Shown here: piece after piece, positions 1-5,761 of the stretch
Layout of the letters: every line of letters starts with the position of its first letter
How positions within the stretch are numbered: the first letter of the stretch is position 1
Assembly (NCBI GenBank): GCA_002297665.1
Contig: DBMS01000121.1
Coordinates: 459-6,499 of the forward strand
Direction: 5' to 3'
Length of the DNA stretch: 6,041 nt
From: Holophagaceae bacterium UBA692
GTDB taxonomy: Bacteria > Acidobacteriota > Holophagae > Holophagales > Holophagaceae
Translations under genes and position numbers: made by a program
Notes under the pieces: model-generated
The model's database searches: none
What the model saw: only the letters and a program-made list of their open reading frames with translations
What the model was told of the DNA's origin: nothing

Positions 1-322
1 ACCTGGGCCGGATAGGCGTTGAACCACAGGAAGCCCAGGCCAGCGCCCACAAGGGCCGCGCAGAACACCGTCACCTCGCCCACGCCCGGCACCGGCGTCA
101 CCTGCAGGTAGCGGGCGATCTGGGCGTGGCCGGCCACGTACACGAACAGGGCGAACATGCCCGCGGCCACCACGGTGGGGCCTATGGCCAGGCCGTCCAG
201 GCCGTCGGTCAGGTTGACCCCGTTGGACGCGCCCACGATCACCGTCAGGGCGAAGGGCAGGTAGAGAAGGCCCAGGTCCGGCTGGATGTTCTTGAAGAAG
301 GGCACGGCCAGCTTGGTGGAAA
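1..322 (-). other. mraY: Middle segment of MraY (phospho-MurNAc-pentapeptide transferase) fused behind FlhA
   Basis: MraY is the polytopic membrane enzyme that moves phospho-MurNAc-pentapeptide from UDP onto undecaprenyl phosphate to form lipid I. Seen: from about position 320 down to 1 the minus-strand frame encodes VPFFKN, the hallmark NLTDGLDGLAIGPT, and VGAGLGFLWFNAYPAQV. From memory this aligns without gaps to about residues 157-263 of E. coli MraY. The N-terminal half, including the catalytic DD pair of TM4 (D115/D116 in E. coli), is absent. The catalytic FMGD Asp would lie just beyond the window edge. There is no start codon or ribosome binding site of its own: translation would have to come through FlhA. 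As it stands this cannot be an active enzyme. The most likely origin is a chimeric join between the flagellar and dcw (cell-wall) loci. Confidence 0.9.
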
Positions 323-2138
323 ATTCCGGGTCCAGCATGAGCACGCCCAGCTCGTTGTTCTCGGAGATGTGGGGCGTGGTGAGCGAGCGCCCCAGGTGCT
401 GGCGCACGTATTCGGTGAGCGTCAGGGGGTCGCGGGTGATTGCGATGGCGTCGGCGCAGGCTTCCAGGATACGGCCCAGGTCGCGCACGGGGACCCGTTC
501 GCGCAGGAGGTTCTGCACCACCTTGAGGAGCACGCCCAGGGGCACCACCGAGGGCACCAGCTCTTCCACGAGCTTGGGGGTGGACTCCTTGAGGGTGTCC
601 AGGAGCTGCTGCAGCTCGGGGCGGCCCACCAGTTCCGGGGCCTGCTGCTTGATGAGCTCGGAAAGGTGGGTGGTGATGACGGTGGCCGGGTCCACCACGG
701 TGTAGCCCATGAGCTGGGCGTGGTCGCGCTGGGCCTCCTGGATCCAGAAGGCGGGAAGGCCGAAGGCGGGCTCGGTGGTGGGCGTGCCCTGCACGTCGCC
801 GGTGGCGGTGCCCGGGTTCATGGCCAGGAAGGCCCCGGGGGTGACCTCGCTGCGGGCGATCTCCTCGCCCCGCAGCTGCACCCGGTAGGTGTTGGCGGGG
901 AGCTGGAGGTTGTCCCGGATGCGGATGGGAGGCACGACGATGCCCAGCTCCTGGGCCATCTGGCGGCGCAGGGCCTTGATGCGCTCGAGCACGGTGCCGC
1001 CCTGGTTCACGTCCAGCAGGCTGATGAGGCCGTAGCCCACCTCCAGGCCCAGGGGATCCACCTTGAGCAGGGACTCCACGCGCTCGGGGGCCTCGGACTT
1101 GGCCTTCTCCCGGGGCTCGGCCTTGGCGTCCTGGCGCTGGGCGGCGAACTTCCGCGTGGCGTAGGCCATGATGCCGAAGATGATCCCCATGATCCAGAAG
1201 GGCACCAGGGGCAGCCCCGGCACCGCCCCGAACAGGAACAGCACCGACGCCGCGATGGCCAGGGGCCGGTAGTCCATGCCCAGCTGGCCCATGACCTCGG
1301 TGCCGAGGTTGGGGGACTGGGATCCGCTGCGGGTGGTGAGGATGGCGCCGCCCACCGAGATGAGCAGGCTGGGCACGGCCGTCACCAGGCCGTCGCCCAC
1401 GGTCAGCAGGGTGAAGGTCTCCATGGACTGCATGACCGGGAGGTTGTACTTGAGGATGCCGATGAGGATGCCGGCGATGATGTTCACGGCCAGGATGAGC
1501 AGGGCCGCCACGGCGTCCCGCTGGGTGAACTTCACGGCGCCGTCCATGGCCCCGTAGAAGTTGGCCTCCTCGCCCAGTTCCCTCCGGCGCTTGCGGGCTT
1601 CCACCTCGTCGATGTACCCGGCGTTCAGGTCGGCGTCGATGGCCATCTGCTTGCCGGGCATGGCGTCCAGGGTGAACCGGGCCGTCACCTCGGCGATGCG
1701 CCCGGAGCCGTGGTTGATGACCAGGAACTGGATGGCCAGGAGGATGAGGAACACCACCAGGCCGATGATGTAGCTGCCGCCCACCACGAACTGGCCGAAG
1801 GCCTGGACCATGTGTCCGGCCGCTTCGGGCCCCTGCTCGCCGCCGTACAGCAGGATCCGCCGGGTGGTGGCCACGTTCAGGGCCAGGCGGAACAAGGTGA
1901 TGATCAGCAGGATGGAGGGGTAGGCGTTGAATTCCTGGGGCTTGGCCACGTACATGCCCACCATGAGGATCAGGAGGGACATGGTGATGTTGAAGACGAT
2001 CAGGATGTCGATCACGAACGCCGGCAGGGGCAGGATCATGACGACCACGACGATGAGCACGAAAACGGGCGTGGCCAGGTCCGCCCGCTTCGAAAGGCGG
2101 GTGATGTACGGGAGGAGCCTGTCCAGGAAGGTCAGCAT
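1..2138 (-). CDS. flhA: FlhA flagellar export gate protein, joined in frame to MraY; partial at left edge
   Basis: FlhA is the inner-membrane export-gate protein of the flagellar type III secretion system; its cytoplasmic domain docks chaperone-substrate complexes. Seen: ATG at 2138, then hydrophobic segments at about residues 23-65, the family signature FRLALNVATTR (about 83-92), further membrane segments around 118-142, 209-230, 244-267 and 290-325, a charged linker (about 332-356, QRQDAKAEPREKAKSEAPER), and the cytoplasmic domain with typical stretches such as EPAFGLPAFWI and GYTVVDPATVITTHL. Recognisable FlhA ends at about residue 605 (LGVLMLDPE). FlhA is usually 680-700 residues, so the last part of the C-terminal domain is missing. 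From about residue 607 the same frame reads as MraY and is still open at the window edge (712 full codons). No clear Shine-Dalgarno precedes the ATG. flhB, the usual partner gene, is not upstream. The FlhA identity is certain; whether the chimeric frame exists in a cell is doubtful. Confidence 0.93.
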   Translation of the reverse strand, partial: MLTFLDRLLPYITRLSKRADLATPVFVLIVVVVMILPLPAFVIDILIVFNITMSLLILMVGMYVAKPQEFNAYPSILLIITLFRLALNVATTRRILLYGGEQGPEAAGHMVQAFGQFVVGGSYIIGLVVFLILLAIQFLVINHGSGRIAEVTARFTLDAMPGKQMAIDADLNAGYIDEVEARKRRRELGEEANFYGAMDGAVKFTQRDAVAALLILAVNIIAGILIGILKYNLPVMQSMETFTLLTVGDGLVTAVPSLLISVGGAILTTRSGSQSPNLGTEVMGQLGMDYRPLAIAASVLFLFGAVPGLPLVPFWIMGIIFGIMAYATRKFAAQRQDAKAEPREKAKSEAPERVESLLKVDPLGLEVGYGLISLLDVNQGGTVLERIKALRRQMAQELGIVVPPIRIRDNLQLPANTYRVQLRGEEIARSEVTPGAFLAMNPGTATGDVQGTPTTEPAFGLPAFWIQEAQRDHAQLMGYTVVDPATVITTHLSELIKQQAPELVGRPELQQLLDTLKESTPKLVEELVPSVVPLGVLLKVVQNLLRERVPVRDLGRILEACADAIAITRDPLTLTEYVRQHLGRSLTTPHISENNELGVLMLDPEFSTKLAVPFFKNIQPDLGLLYLPFALTVIVGASNGVNLTDGLDGLAIGPTVVAAGMFALFVYVAGHAQIARYLQVTPVPGVGEVTVFCAALVGAGLGFLWFNAYPAQ

Positions 2139-2159
2139 GTTGACACCGGGGTACCGGGG

Positions 2160-2176
2160 AGCGAAAGGGATGCCAA
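2160..2176 (-). promoter_or_regulatory. Candidate sigma-54 (-24/-12) promoter of flhA
   Basis: Read on the minus strand, 2176-2160 is TTGGCATCCCTTTCGCT. This resembles the RpoN consensus YTGGCAC-N5-TTGCW: the -24 half TTGGCA matches fully, the -12 half is TCGCT with the essential GC kept, and GG and GC are in the spacing RpoN requires. Transcription would start near 2150, leaving only about 12 nt before the flhA ATG at 2138. RpoN control of flagellar genes is well known in several phyla. I see no obvious -35/-10 pair for this gene. The very short leader without a Shine-Dalgarno is the weak point. Confidence 0.5.
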
Positions 2177-2208
2177 CCGTTCAAGTGTAGTGATTAAAGG
2201 TAGTTATT

Positions 2209-2239
2209 GGCGCCATGGGTCGCCGCCCCCCCTGGCGCC
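2209..2239. repeat. Strong inverted repeat between flhA and the lipoprotein gene
   Basis: GGCGCCA (2209-2215) pairs perfectly with TGGCGCC (2233-2239). After one mismatch GGG (2217-2219) pairs with CCC (2229-2231), giving a 10-pair stem around a 9-nt loop. Each arm contains GGCGCC, itself a palindrome. It lies between the flhA promoter candidate and the lipoprotein start. No T-tract follows on either strand, so a classical intrinsic terminator is unlikely. It could be an operator or a leader hairpin. An AT-rich patch (about 2181-2208), striking in this GC-rich window, lies directly beside it. Confidence 0.55.
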
Positions 2240-2261
2240 GGGTGCGGAACCTTGGCTTTGG

Positions 2262-2267
2262 TAGACT
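2262..2267 (+). promoter_or_regulatory. Possible -10 element for the lipoprotein gene
   Basis: TAGACT sits 30 bases before the lipoprotein ATG and matches the -10 consensus at 4 of 6 positions. No convincing -35 lies 16-18 bases upstream, so this is a weak proposal. A start near 2274 would give a short leader that includes the Shine-Dalgarno. Confidence 0.2.
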
Positions 2268-2279
2268 GGGAGCATTCCT

Positions 2280-2285
2280 GGGGAG
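2280..2285 (+). promoter_or_regulatory. Ribosome binding site of the lipoprotein gene
   Basis: GGGGAG lies six bases before the ATG at 2292. Together with the signal peptide that begins right after that ATG, it fixes the start. Confidence 0.75.
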
Positions 2286-2291
2286 ACGCTC

Positions 2292-3359
2292 ATGGCTCAT
2301 TCCACCCTCCTGATCCCGGCCTGCCTCCTTCTGGTCCTGGGCTGCGTGGAGCCCAAGGCCATCGCGCCGGTATCCCCCATGTCGCCCTCGCCCCTGGTGG
2401 TGGAGCCGGCCTCGGCGGCGGTGACCGCGGGCCAGGGCGCCGACTTCAAGGTCCGGACCCGGGACGGTTCGAGGCCCGCGGTGACCTGGGAGGCCCAGGG
2501 CGGGTCCGTGGACGCGTCCGGGCACTTCACGGCCCCCGCCGAGCCCGGCACGGCCACGGTGGTGGCCCGGGCCTACGGAGGCCGGTCGGCCTCGGCCGCG
2601 GTCCGGATCGTGGCTCCCCCCAGGGGGCCCGTCACGGTCCCGGCCAAGGTCTGGGCCGGCGCCCGCGGGGTGAAGGCCTCGGTGCCGGCGCAGGAGGGCG
2701 CCACCTACGCGTGGAAGGTGGAAGGCGGCGTCCTCAAGGGCGATGCCCGGGGCGCCTCGGTGGCCTTCGACGCGGGCCCGGGCCCCAGGGTCCTGCTTTC
2801 CTGCCGGGTGGTGAACGCCGCCGGCCAGGGCCTCACGGCGTCCCTGGAAGTCCCCCTGGTGCCCGGCGTCGCCCTTTCGGTGGATCCGGCCTCGGCCACG
2901 GTGACCGCGGGCGCCAGCACGAAGTTCGGGTTCTCCCTGGACGGCGGCACCACGGGGGAGGTGAAGTGGTCGGTGCGGGAGCCCGGGGGCGGAACGGTGG
3001 ACGCCTCGGGCCGGTACCGCGCCCCGGCCGTGCCCGGCGTCTACACGGTGGTGGTGTCGTCCAAGGACGATCCGTCCATCCGCACCTCGGTGCCCGTCAA
3101 GGTCGTGGCCGCCCCCACCGGCGCCGTGAAGGGCCCCGGCCGGGTCGCCGCGGGCGCCAAGGGCCTGCGGGCCAGCGTCGTGGAACAGGCCGGGTGCCGC
3201 TACGCGTGGAAGGTCACCGGCGGCGTCGTCACCGCCGGAGCCGATGCGCCCCTGGTGTCCTTCGATGCGGGCGAAGGCCCGGACCTCGAGCTGGTGTGCG
3301 AGATCACCAACGAGGCGGGGGATTCCTTCCAGGCCAAATTGACGGTGCCGGTGAGCTAG
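2292..3359 (+). CDS. Lipoprotein with tandemly duplicated Ig-like/PKD-like domains, function unknown
   Basis: A 355-residue predicted lipoprotein. Residues 1-17 form a signal peptide ending in a lipobox (LVLG before Cys18), so the mature protein should be lipid-anchored, probably on the outer membrane. A short Pro/Ser-rich linker follows. The rest is two copies of a unit of about 160 residues (about 36-190 and 195-354). Each unit has an Ig-like domain (EPASAAVTAG / DPASATVTAG, then VDASGxxxAPAxPG) followed by a PKD-like domain (TYAWKVEGGV / RYAWKVTGGV, then FDAGxGP and a Cys-containing strand ending VxN). Such chains usually serve adhesion or act as spacers at the cell surface; no catalytic motif is visible. 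Codon use matches the neighbours. It is divergent from flhA and convergent with the CDF gene, so probably a single-gene transcript. The actual function is not known. Confidence 0.88.
   Translation: MAHSTLLIPACLLLVLGCVEPKAIAPVSPMSPSPLVVEPASAAVTAGQGADFKVRTRDGSRPAVTWEAQGGSVDASGHFTAPAEPGTATVVARAYGGRSASAAVRIVAPPRGPVTVPAKVWAGARGVKASVPAQEGATYAWKVEGGVLKGDARGASVAFDAGPGPRVLLSCRVVNAAGQGLTASLEVPLVPGVALSVDPASATVTAGASTKFGFSLDGGTTGEVKWSVREPGGGTVDASGRYRAPAVPGVYTVVVSSKDDPSIRTSVPVKVVAAPTGAVKGPGRVAAGAKGLRASVVEQAGCRYAWKVTGGVVTAGADAPLVSFDAGEGPDLELVCEITNEAGDSFQAKLTVPVS
2397..3353 (+). repeat. Internal tandem duplication of about 160 codons
   Basis: Residues 38-44 (EPASAAV) and 198-204 (DPASATV) mark equivalent points 160 codons apart. 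VDASG, the YAWKV-GGV strand and FDAG-GP recur in the same order. The copies differ at many positions, so the duplication is old and not a fresh DNA repeat. Confidence 0.85.
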
Positions 3360-4345
3360 ACCGGCCCCGCCGCGACGGCCTCTTCGGTGGTGATGGGCTG
3401 GGTGCGCTCCTGGCTCTGCCGCCGGATGGGGCAGGGCTCCACGGCGCAATGGTCGCACAGGGACCGCTGGCAGGGGTCCACGTGGGTGTGGAGCTCGCCC
3501 TCGATGCCGGCCTCGCGCACCACCGCCTTGGCGAAGGCGTCGGCCAGGTCGTGGCTCTGGGCGATTCCGTAGAATTCGGGCACCACCATGTGGATGTCCA
3601 CGTGGATGTAGCGGCCCGAGCGCAGGGTGCGCAGCTCGTGGATGGCCAGGATGTCCTTGGGGCGGATCCGGTTGATGGCGGCCACCAGCTTGTCCAGGAG
3701 GTCGGGGTCCTCCGTGTCCAGCAGGGCGGCGCTGGAGGAGCGCACCAGCTTGAACCCGGTCCAGGCCAGGAGCGCGCCCACGGCGAGGGCGATGATGGCG
3801 TCCAGCCACAGCCAGCCAGTGAACTGCACCAGGAGCAGGGCGCATCCCAGGCCCACCGTGGTGTAGAAGTCGGACATGACGTGGTGCCCGTCGGCCACGA
3901 GGGCCGCGGACCGCTGCTTCTTCCCGTTGTGGATGAGGTACAACCCCAGCACGCCGTTGAGCACCCCGGCCGCGAAGTTGATGGCCATGCCCTTGCCCAG
4001 GTGTTCCAGGGGGGGGCGGTCCACCAGGGAATGCACGGCCTCGTAGCCGATGAGCACGGCCGCCAAGCTGATCATGCCGCCCTCGAAGGCCGCCGAGAAG
4101 TGCTCGATCTTGCCGTGGCCGTAGGGGTGCTCCCGGTCAGCGGGCTTCCCCGCGAAGATGATGGCCCCCAGGGCGAACACCGCGGCCACGACGTTGACGA
4201 CGCTCTCGATGGCGTCGGACTTCAGGGCCGCGGAATGGGAGATGTAGAAGGCATAGTACTTCATGCCGAGGATGAACAGGCCCGCTGCGATGGAGAGCGC
4301 CGACACGCGGATCCTGGATTTTTGCGAAAGAGCTTCCTCGTCCAT
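3356..4345 (-). CDS. Cation diffusion facilitator (CDF) family metal transporter
   Basis: A 329-residue inner-membrane metal/proton antiporter that exports divalent cations. Hydrophobic segments lie around 12-35, 48-65, 88-106, 121-138, 161-177 and 179-196, the six-helix CDF plan. The transport site is visible as E47 and N51 on TM2 (SDAIESVVN) and H155 with D159 on TM5 (DGHHVMSD). REHPYGHGK at 71-79 is the usual TM2-TM3 loop motif. The cytoplasmic domain carries IHELRTLRSGRYIHVDIHM and ELHTHVDPC. The TM2 pair E/N differs from the Asp/Asp of FieF (YiiP) and His/Asp of ZitB, so the metal is uncertain. After the CDF fold comes a tail with four cysteines (C292, C297, C300, C305). The ATG at 4345 is preceded by GAGGAAGG (4354-4347). 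The gene is complete. Its TAG shares the palindrome CTAG with the stop codon of the convergent lipoprotein gene. Exact substrate unknown. Confidence 0.92.
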   Translation of the reverse strand: MDEEALSQKSRIRVSALSIAAGLFILGMKYYAFYISHSAALKSDAIESVVNVVAAVFALGAIIFAGKPADREHPYGHGKIEHFSAAFEGGMISLAAVLIGYEAVHSLVDRPPLEHLGKGMAINFAAGVLNGVLGLYLIHNGKKQRSAALVADGHHVMSDFYTTVGLGCALLLVQFTGWLWLDAIIALAVGALLAWTGFKLVRSSSAALLDTEDPDLLDKLVAAINRIRPKDILAIHELRTLRSGRYIHVDIHMVVPEFYGIAQSHDLADAFAKAVVREAGIEGELHTHVDPCQRSLCDHCAVEPCPIRRQSQERTQPITTEEAVAAGPV

Positions 4346-4412
4346 GCCTTCCTCAGTGCCCCGCAGGGGCCTCAGGTTTCCATCATGGAACCAGGGGGCG
4401 GCCGCGGCAACT
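4346..4412 (-). other. Short spacer between MMPL fragment and CDF gene, with small hairpins
   Basis: The 67 bases hold GCCCC-gca-GGGGC (4358-4370), the inverted repeat TTCCAT/ATGGAA (4378-4390), and the CDF ribosome binding site. No T-run follows the hairpin on the minus strand, so termination is not convincing, and the CDF gene may be read through from the operon upstream. I see no MMPL-like coding in any minus-strand frame here. Confidence 0.4.
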
Positions 4413-4745
4413 CTATTGGACCTGCACCCGGGAGGCGTCGGCCGCGGAGCCGCCCAGCACGCGAACCGCCACGCCCTTGGGGTTTCGCTGGGCCAGGTCC
4501 CGGGCCAGGGCCAGGGCCGCGGCCTTGCTGTCGGCGGGGTCCGTCCCGCGCACCAGGAGGACGATGCGCTCCTGGGTGGTGGCGGTGAGCGTCCGGATGG
4601 CCTTTTCGGCCACGGGGTTCTTCTCGGTCTCGGGGAGCATGGCCAGGAGATCGGTCTCCATGGCCCGGCCCGAGGCCAGCCGCAGGCCCGCGAAGGCCGC
4701 CAGGGCCAGGACCAGCGCCGTCCAGATCCAGCCGCGGGCCCGCAT
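4413..4745 (-). CDS. N-terminal fragment of an MMPL/RND-family exporter, probably truncated
   Basis: 110 residues: one membrane helix (about 6-24) and the start of the first periplasmic domain, with METDLLAMLPETEKNP (29-44) and RIVLLVRG (60-67), as at the start of the MMPL exporters in aryl polyene and flexirubin-type clusters. Those proteins are about 750-800 residues with around 12 helices; this frame ends at TAG (4415-4413) before any further helix. The last 20 or so residues (from about VRVLGGSAADASRVQVQ) do not clearly look like the family, which may mark a break near 4430-4480. The ATG lies three bases after the stop of the LolA-like gene, so it is the fourth gene of the operon. As encoded it cannot be a working exporter; likely a pseudogene remnant, deletion product or assembly join. 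Identification rests on motif style plus context. Confidence 0.62.
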   Translation of the reverse strand: MRARGWIWTALVLALAAFAGLRLASGRAMETDLLAMLPETEKNPVAEKAIRTLTATTQERIVLLVRGTDPADSKAAALALARDLAQRNPKGVAVRVLGGSAADASRVQVQ

Positions 4746-4748
4746 GGG

Positions 4749-5345
4749 CTACTCGAAGGCCAGGAGGCGGCGTTCCTCGGCCGTCAGGGGGGCCTCGGGG
4801 CGGAAGTTGAGGAAGGTGAGGTCCATGGTATCTCCCGAGGGCTCGTCCACGTGGATGGTCTCGATGAAGGCGGCGCCCCGGATGCGCACGGCCTTCACGA
4901 AGGCCGCGGTCTGGGGCGCGGGCGTGAGGAAGATGGTCCAGGAGCCGTCCTTCCCCGATTCGCCCTTGACGGTGAAAAGTCCGTCCAGGGCGCTCCAGCG
5001 CCCTTCCAGGAGCGACTTCATGATCTCGCCCATGCGGGCCACCATGGGCGTGTCCTTGGCGGTGCGCAGCGTCCTGCGCCCGGCGGCGTCCACTTCCAGG
5101 ACGCCCTTGGGCCCGGCGGCCACGGTCAGGGGGAGCGGCCTGGCCATGCGCCAGAGCACGCCCATCTCCCGGGAGACCACGAGGCTGCCCGAGGACTTCA
5201 GGGGACGCGAGAGCGCGGCGAGCCTGCGGGTCTGGGTGAAGTCCGCGTGCAGGGTCGCGGTGGCCTTCAGGTGGGCCGTGAGCGCTTCGGGAACCGTCTG
5301 CGCGCAGAGGGCGGGGGCCAGGACGAGCAGGGCCGCGCGCCTCAT
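4749..5345 (-). CDS. LolA-like periplasmic carrier protein (aryl polyene cluster type)
   Basis: 198 residues. A short signal peptide (MRRAALLVLAPALCA, likely cut after A15) sends it to the periplasm. LHADFTQTRRL (32-42), LKSSGSLVVSREMGVLWRM (49-67) and the following strands are typical of the LolA fold, an open barrel that carries lipid-linked cargo from the inner to the outer membrane; the length fits LolA. Its place between a thioesterase and an MMPL exporter suggests it is the dedicated paralogue of a pigment cluster, not the housekeeping LolA. Proposed cargo (lipid-linked aryl polyene) is inference. I chose ATG 5345 because the signal peptide starts there, GGAAGG lies nine bases upstream, and it overlaps the thioesterase stop as ATGA. 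The open frame continues to 5690, but that part overlaps the thioesterase out of frame and is not protein-like. Confidence 0.82.
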   Translation of the reverse strand: MRRAALLVLAPALCAQTVPEALTAHLKATATLHADFTQTRRLAALSRPLKSSGSLVVSREMGVLWRMARPLPLTVAAGPKGVLEVDAAGRRTLRTAKDTPMVARMGEIMKSLLEGRWSALDGLFTVKGESGKDGSWTIFLTPAPQTAAFVKAVRIRGAAFIETIHVDEPSGDTMDLTFLNFRPEAPLTAEERRLLAFE

Positions 5346-5761
5346 GGCCGGGCCCCTTCCAGCGCCTCGGTGAGCACGGGGGGGCATTCGAACAGCAGCT
5401 CTCCCGTGGCCGAATCCACCGCCAGCTGGACGGTCTCGGCCTTGTTGACGCGCTCGCCGGTGAGGGCGTCGGAGAGCAGGTAGGTGATGCGGATGCGCTG
5501 CTGGTATTCCAGGAGGCTGCACTGTACCCGCACGCTCTGGCCGTACTTCAGGGGGCGGATGTACTTCAGGTTGCAGGTGACCACGGGCCAGATGACGCCC
5601 CAGTCCTTCATCTGCTGCCAGTCCAGGCCCACCTGGCGCATCATCGCGGTGCGGGCGATCTCCAGGTACTTGACGTAGTGCCCGTGCCACGCGACGCCCA
5701 TGGCGTCCACGTCGTGGAAGGGCACCTCGATGACGGTCTCGCCGGTGAGGATGGGTTTCAT
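5342..5761 (-). CDS. Hotdog-fold acyl-CoA/ACP thioesterase (4HBT family)
   Basis: 139 residues, the normal size of a single-hotdog 4-hydroxybenzoyl-CoA thioesterase-type enzyme, which hydrolyses acyl-CoA or acyl-ACP thioesters in the cytoplasm. The active-site region is FHDVDAMGVAWHGHYVKYLE (15-34), with D19 at the position of the catalytic Asp of the Pseudomonas enzyme and the conserved G22 and Y29. NLKYIRPLKYGQSVRV (65-80) is the conserved second block. The ATG at 5761 was chosen over the ATG at 5854 because the extra 31 residues are Arg/Pro-rich, overlap the lyase gene and match no family. GGAG (5774-5771) sits nine bases upstream. Start and stop both overlap their neighbours as ATGA, so translation is coupled. 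In aryl polyene clusters such a thioesterase is thought to act in release or editing of the polyene chain; the exact substrate cannot be read from sequence. Confidence 0.87.
   Translation of the reverse strand: MKPILTGETVIEVPFHDVDAMGVAWHGHYVKYLEIARTAMMRQVGLDWQQMKDWGVIWPVVTCNLKYIRPLKYGQSVRVQCSLLEYQQRIRITYLLSDALTGERVNKAETVQLAVDSATGELLFECPPVLTEALEGARP

Noticed and set aside
126..2264. Plus-strand open frame of 712 codons
   Set aside because: It lies antisense to FlhA. Its product is dominated by Gly, His, Gln, Glu and Asp, as expected for the complement of GC-rich membrane-protein codons, and resembles no family. The minus strand gives clear FlhA.
4009..4016. Run of eight G (also seven C at 2226-2232 and seven G near 5378-5384) as phase-variation tracts
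   Set aside because: The tracts in the CDF and thioesterase genes sit in intact frames as ordinary Pro codons, and short G/C runs are expected here; no frame evidence of slippage.
4358..4370. GCCCC-gca-GGGGC hairpin as a terminator
   Set aside because: Five-pair stem without a T-run on the minus strand, common by chance at this GC content.
2181..4588. Long overlapping frames on both strands (minus 2181-3845, plus 2207-4588)
   Set aside because: Arg/Gly/Pro/His-rich shadow translations across the lipoprotein and CDF genes; stop codons are simply rare at this GC content.
4263..5483. Plus-strand frame of 406 codons opposite the operon
   Set aside because: Low-complexity Gly/His/Gln/Arg-rich shadow of the MMPL, LolA-like and thioesterase genes.
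5346..5690. N-terminal extension of the LolA-like frame
   Set aside because: This part overlaps the thioesterase out of frame and looks like a shadow; a signal peptide starts exactly at ATG 5345, which overlaps the upstream stop.
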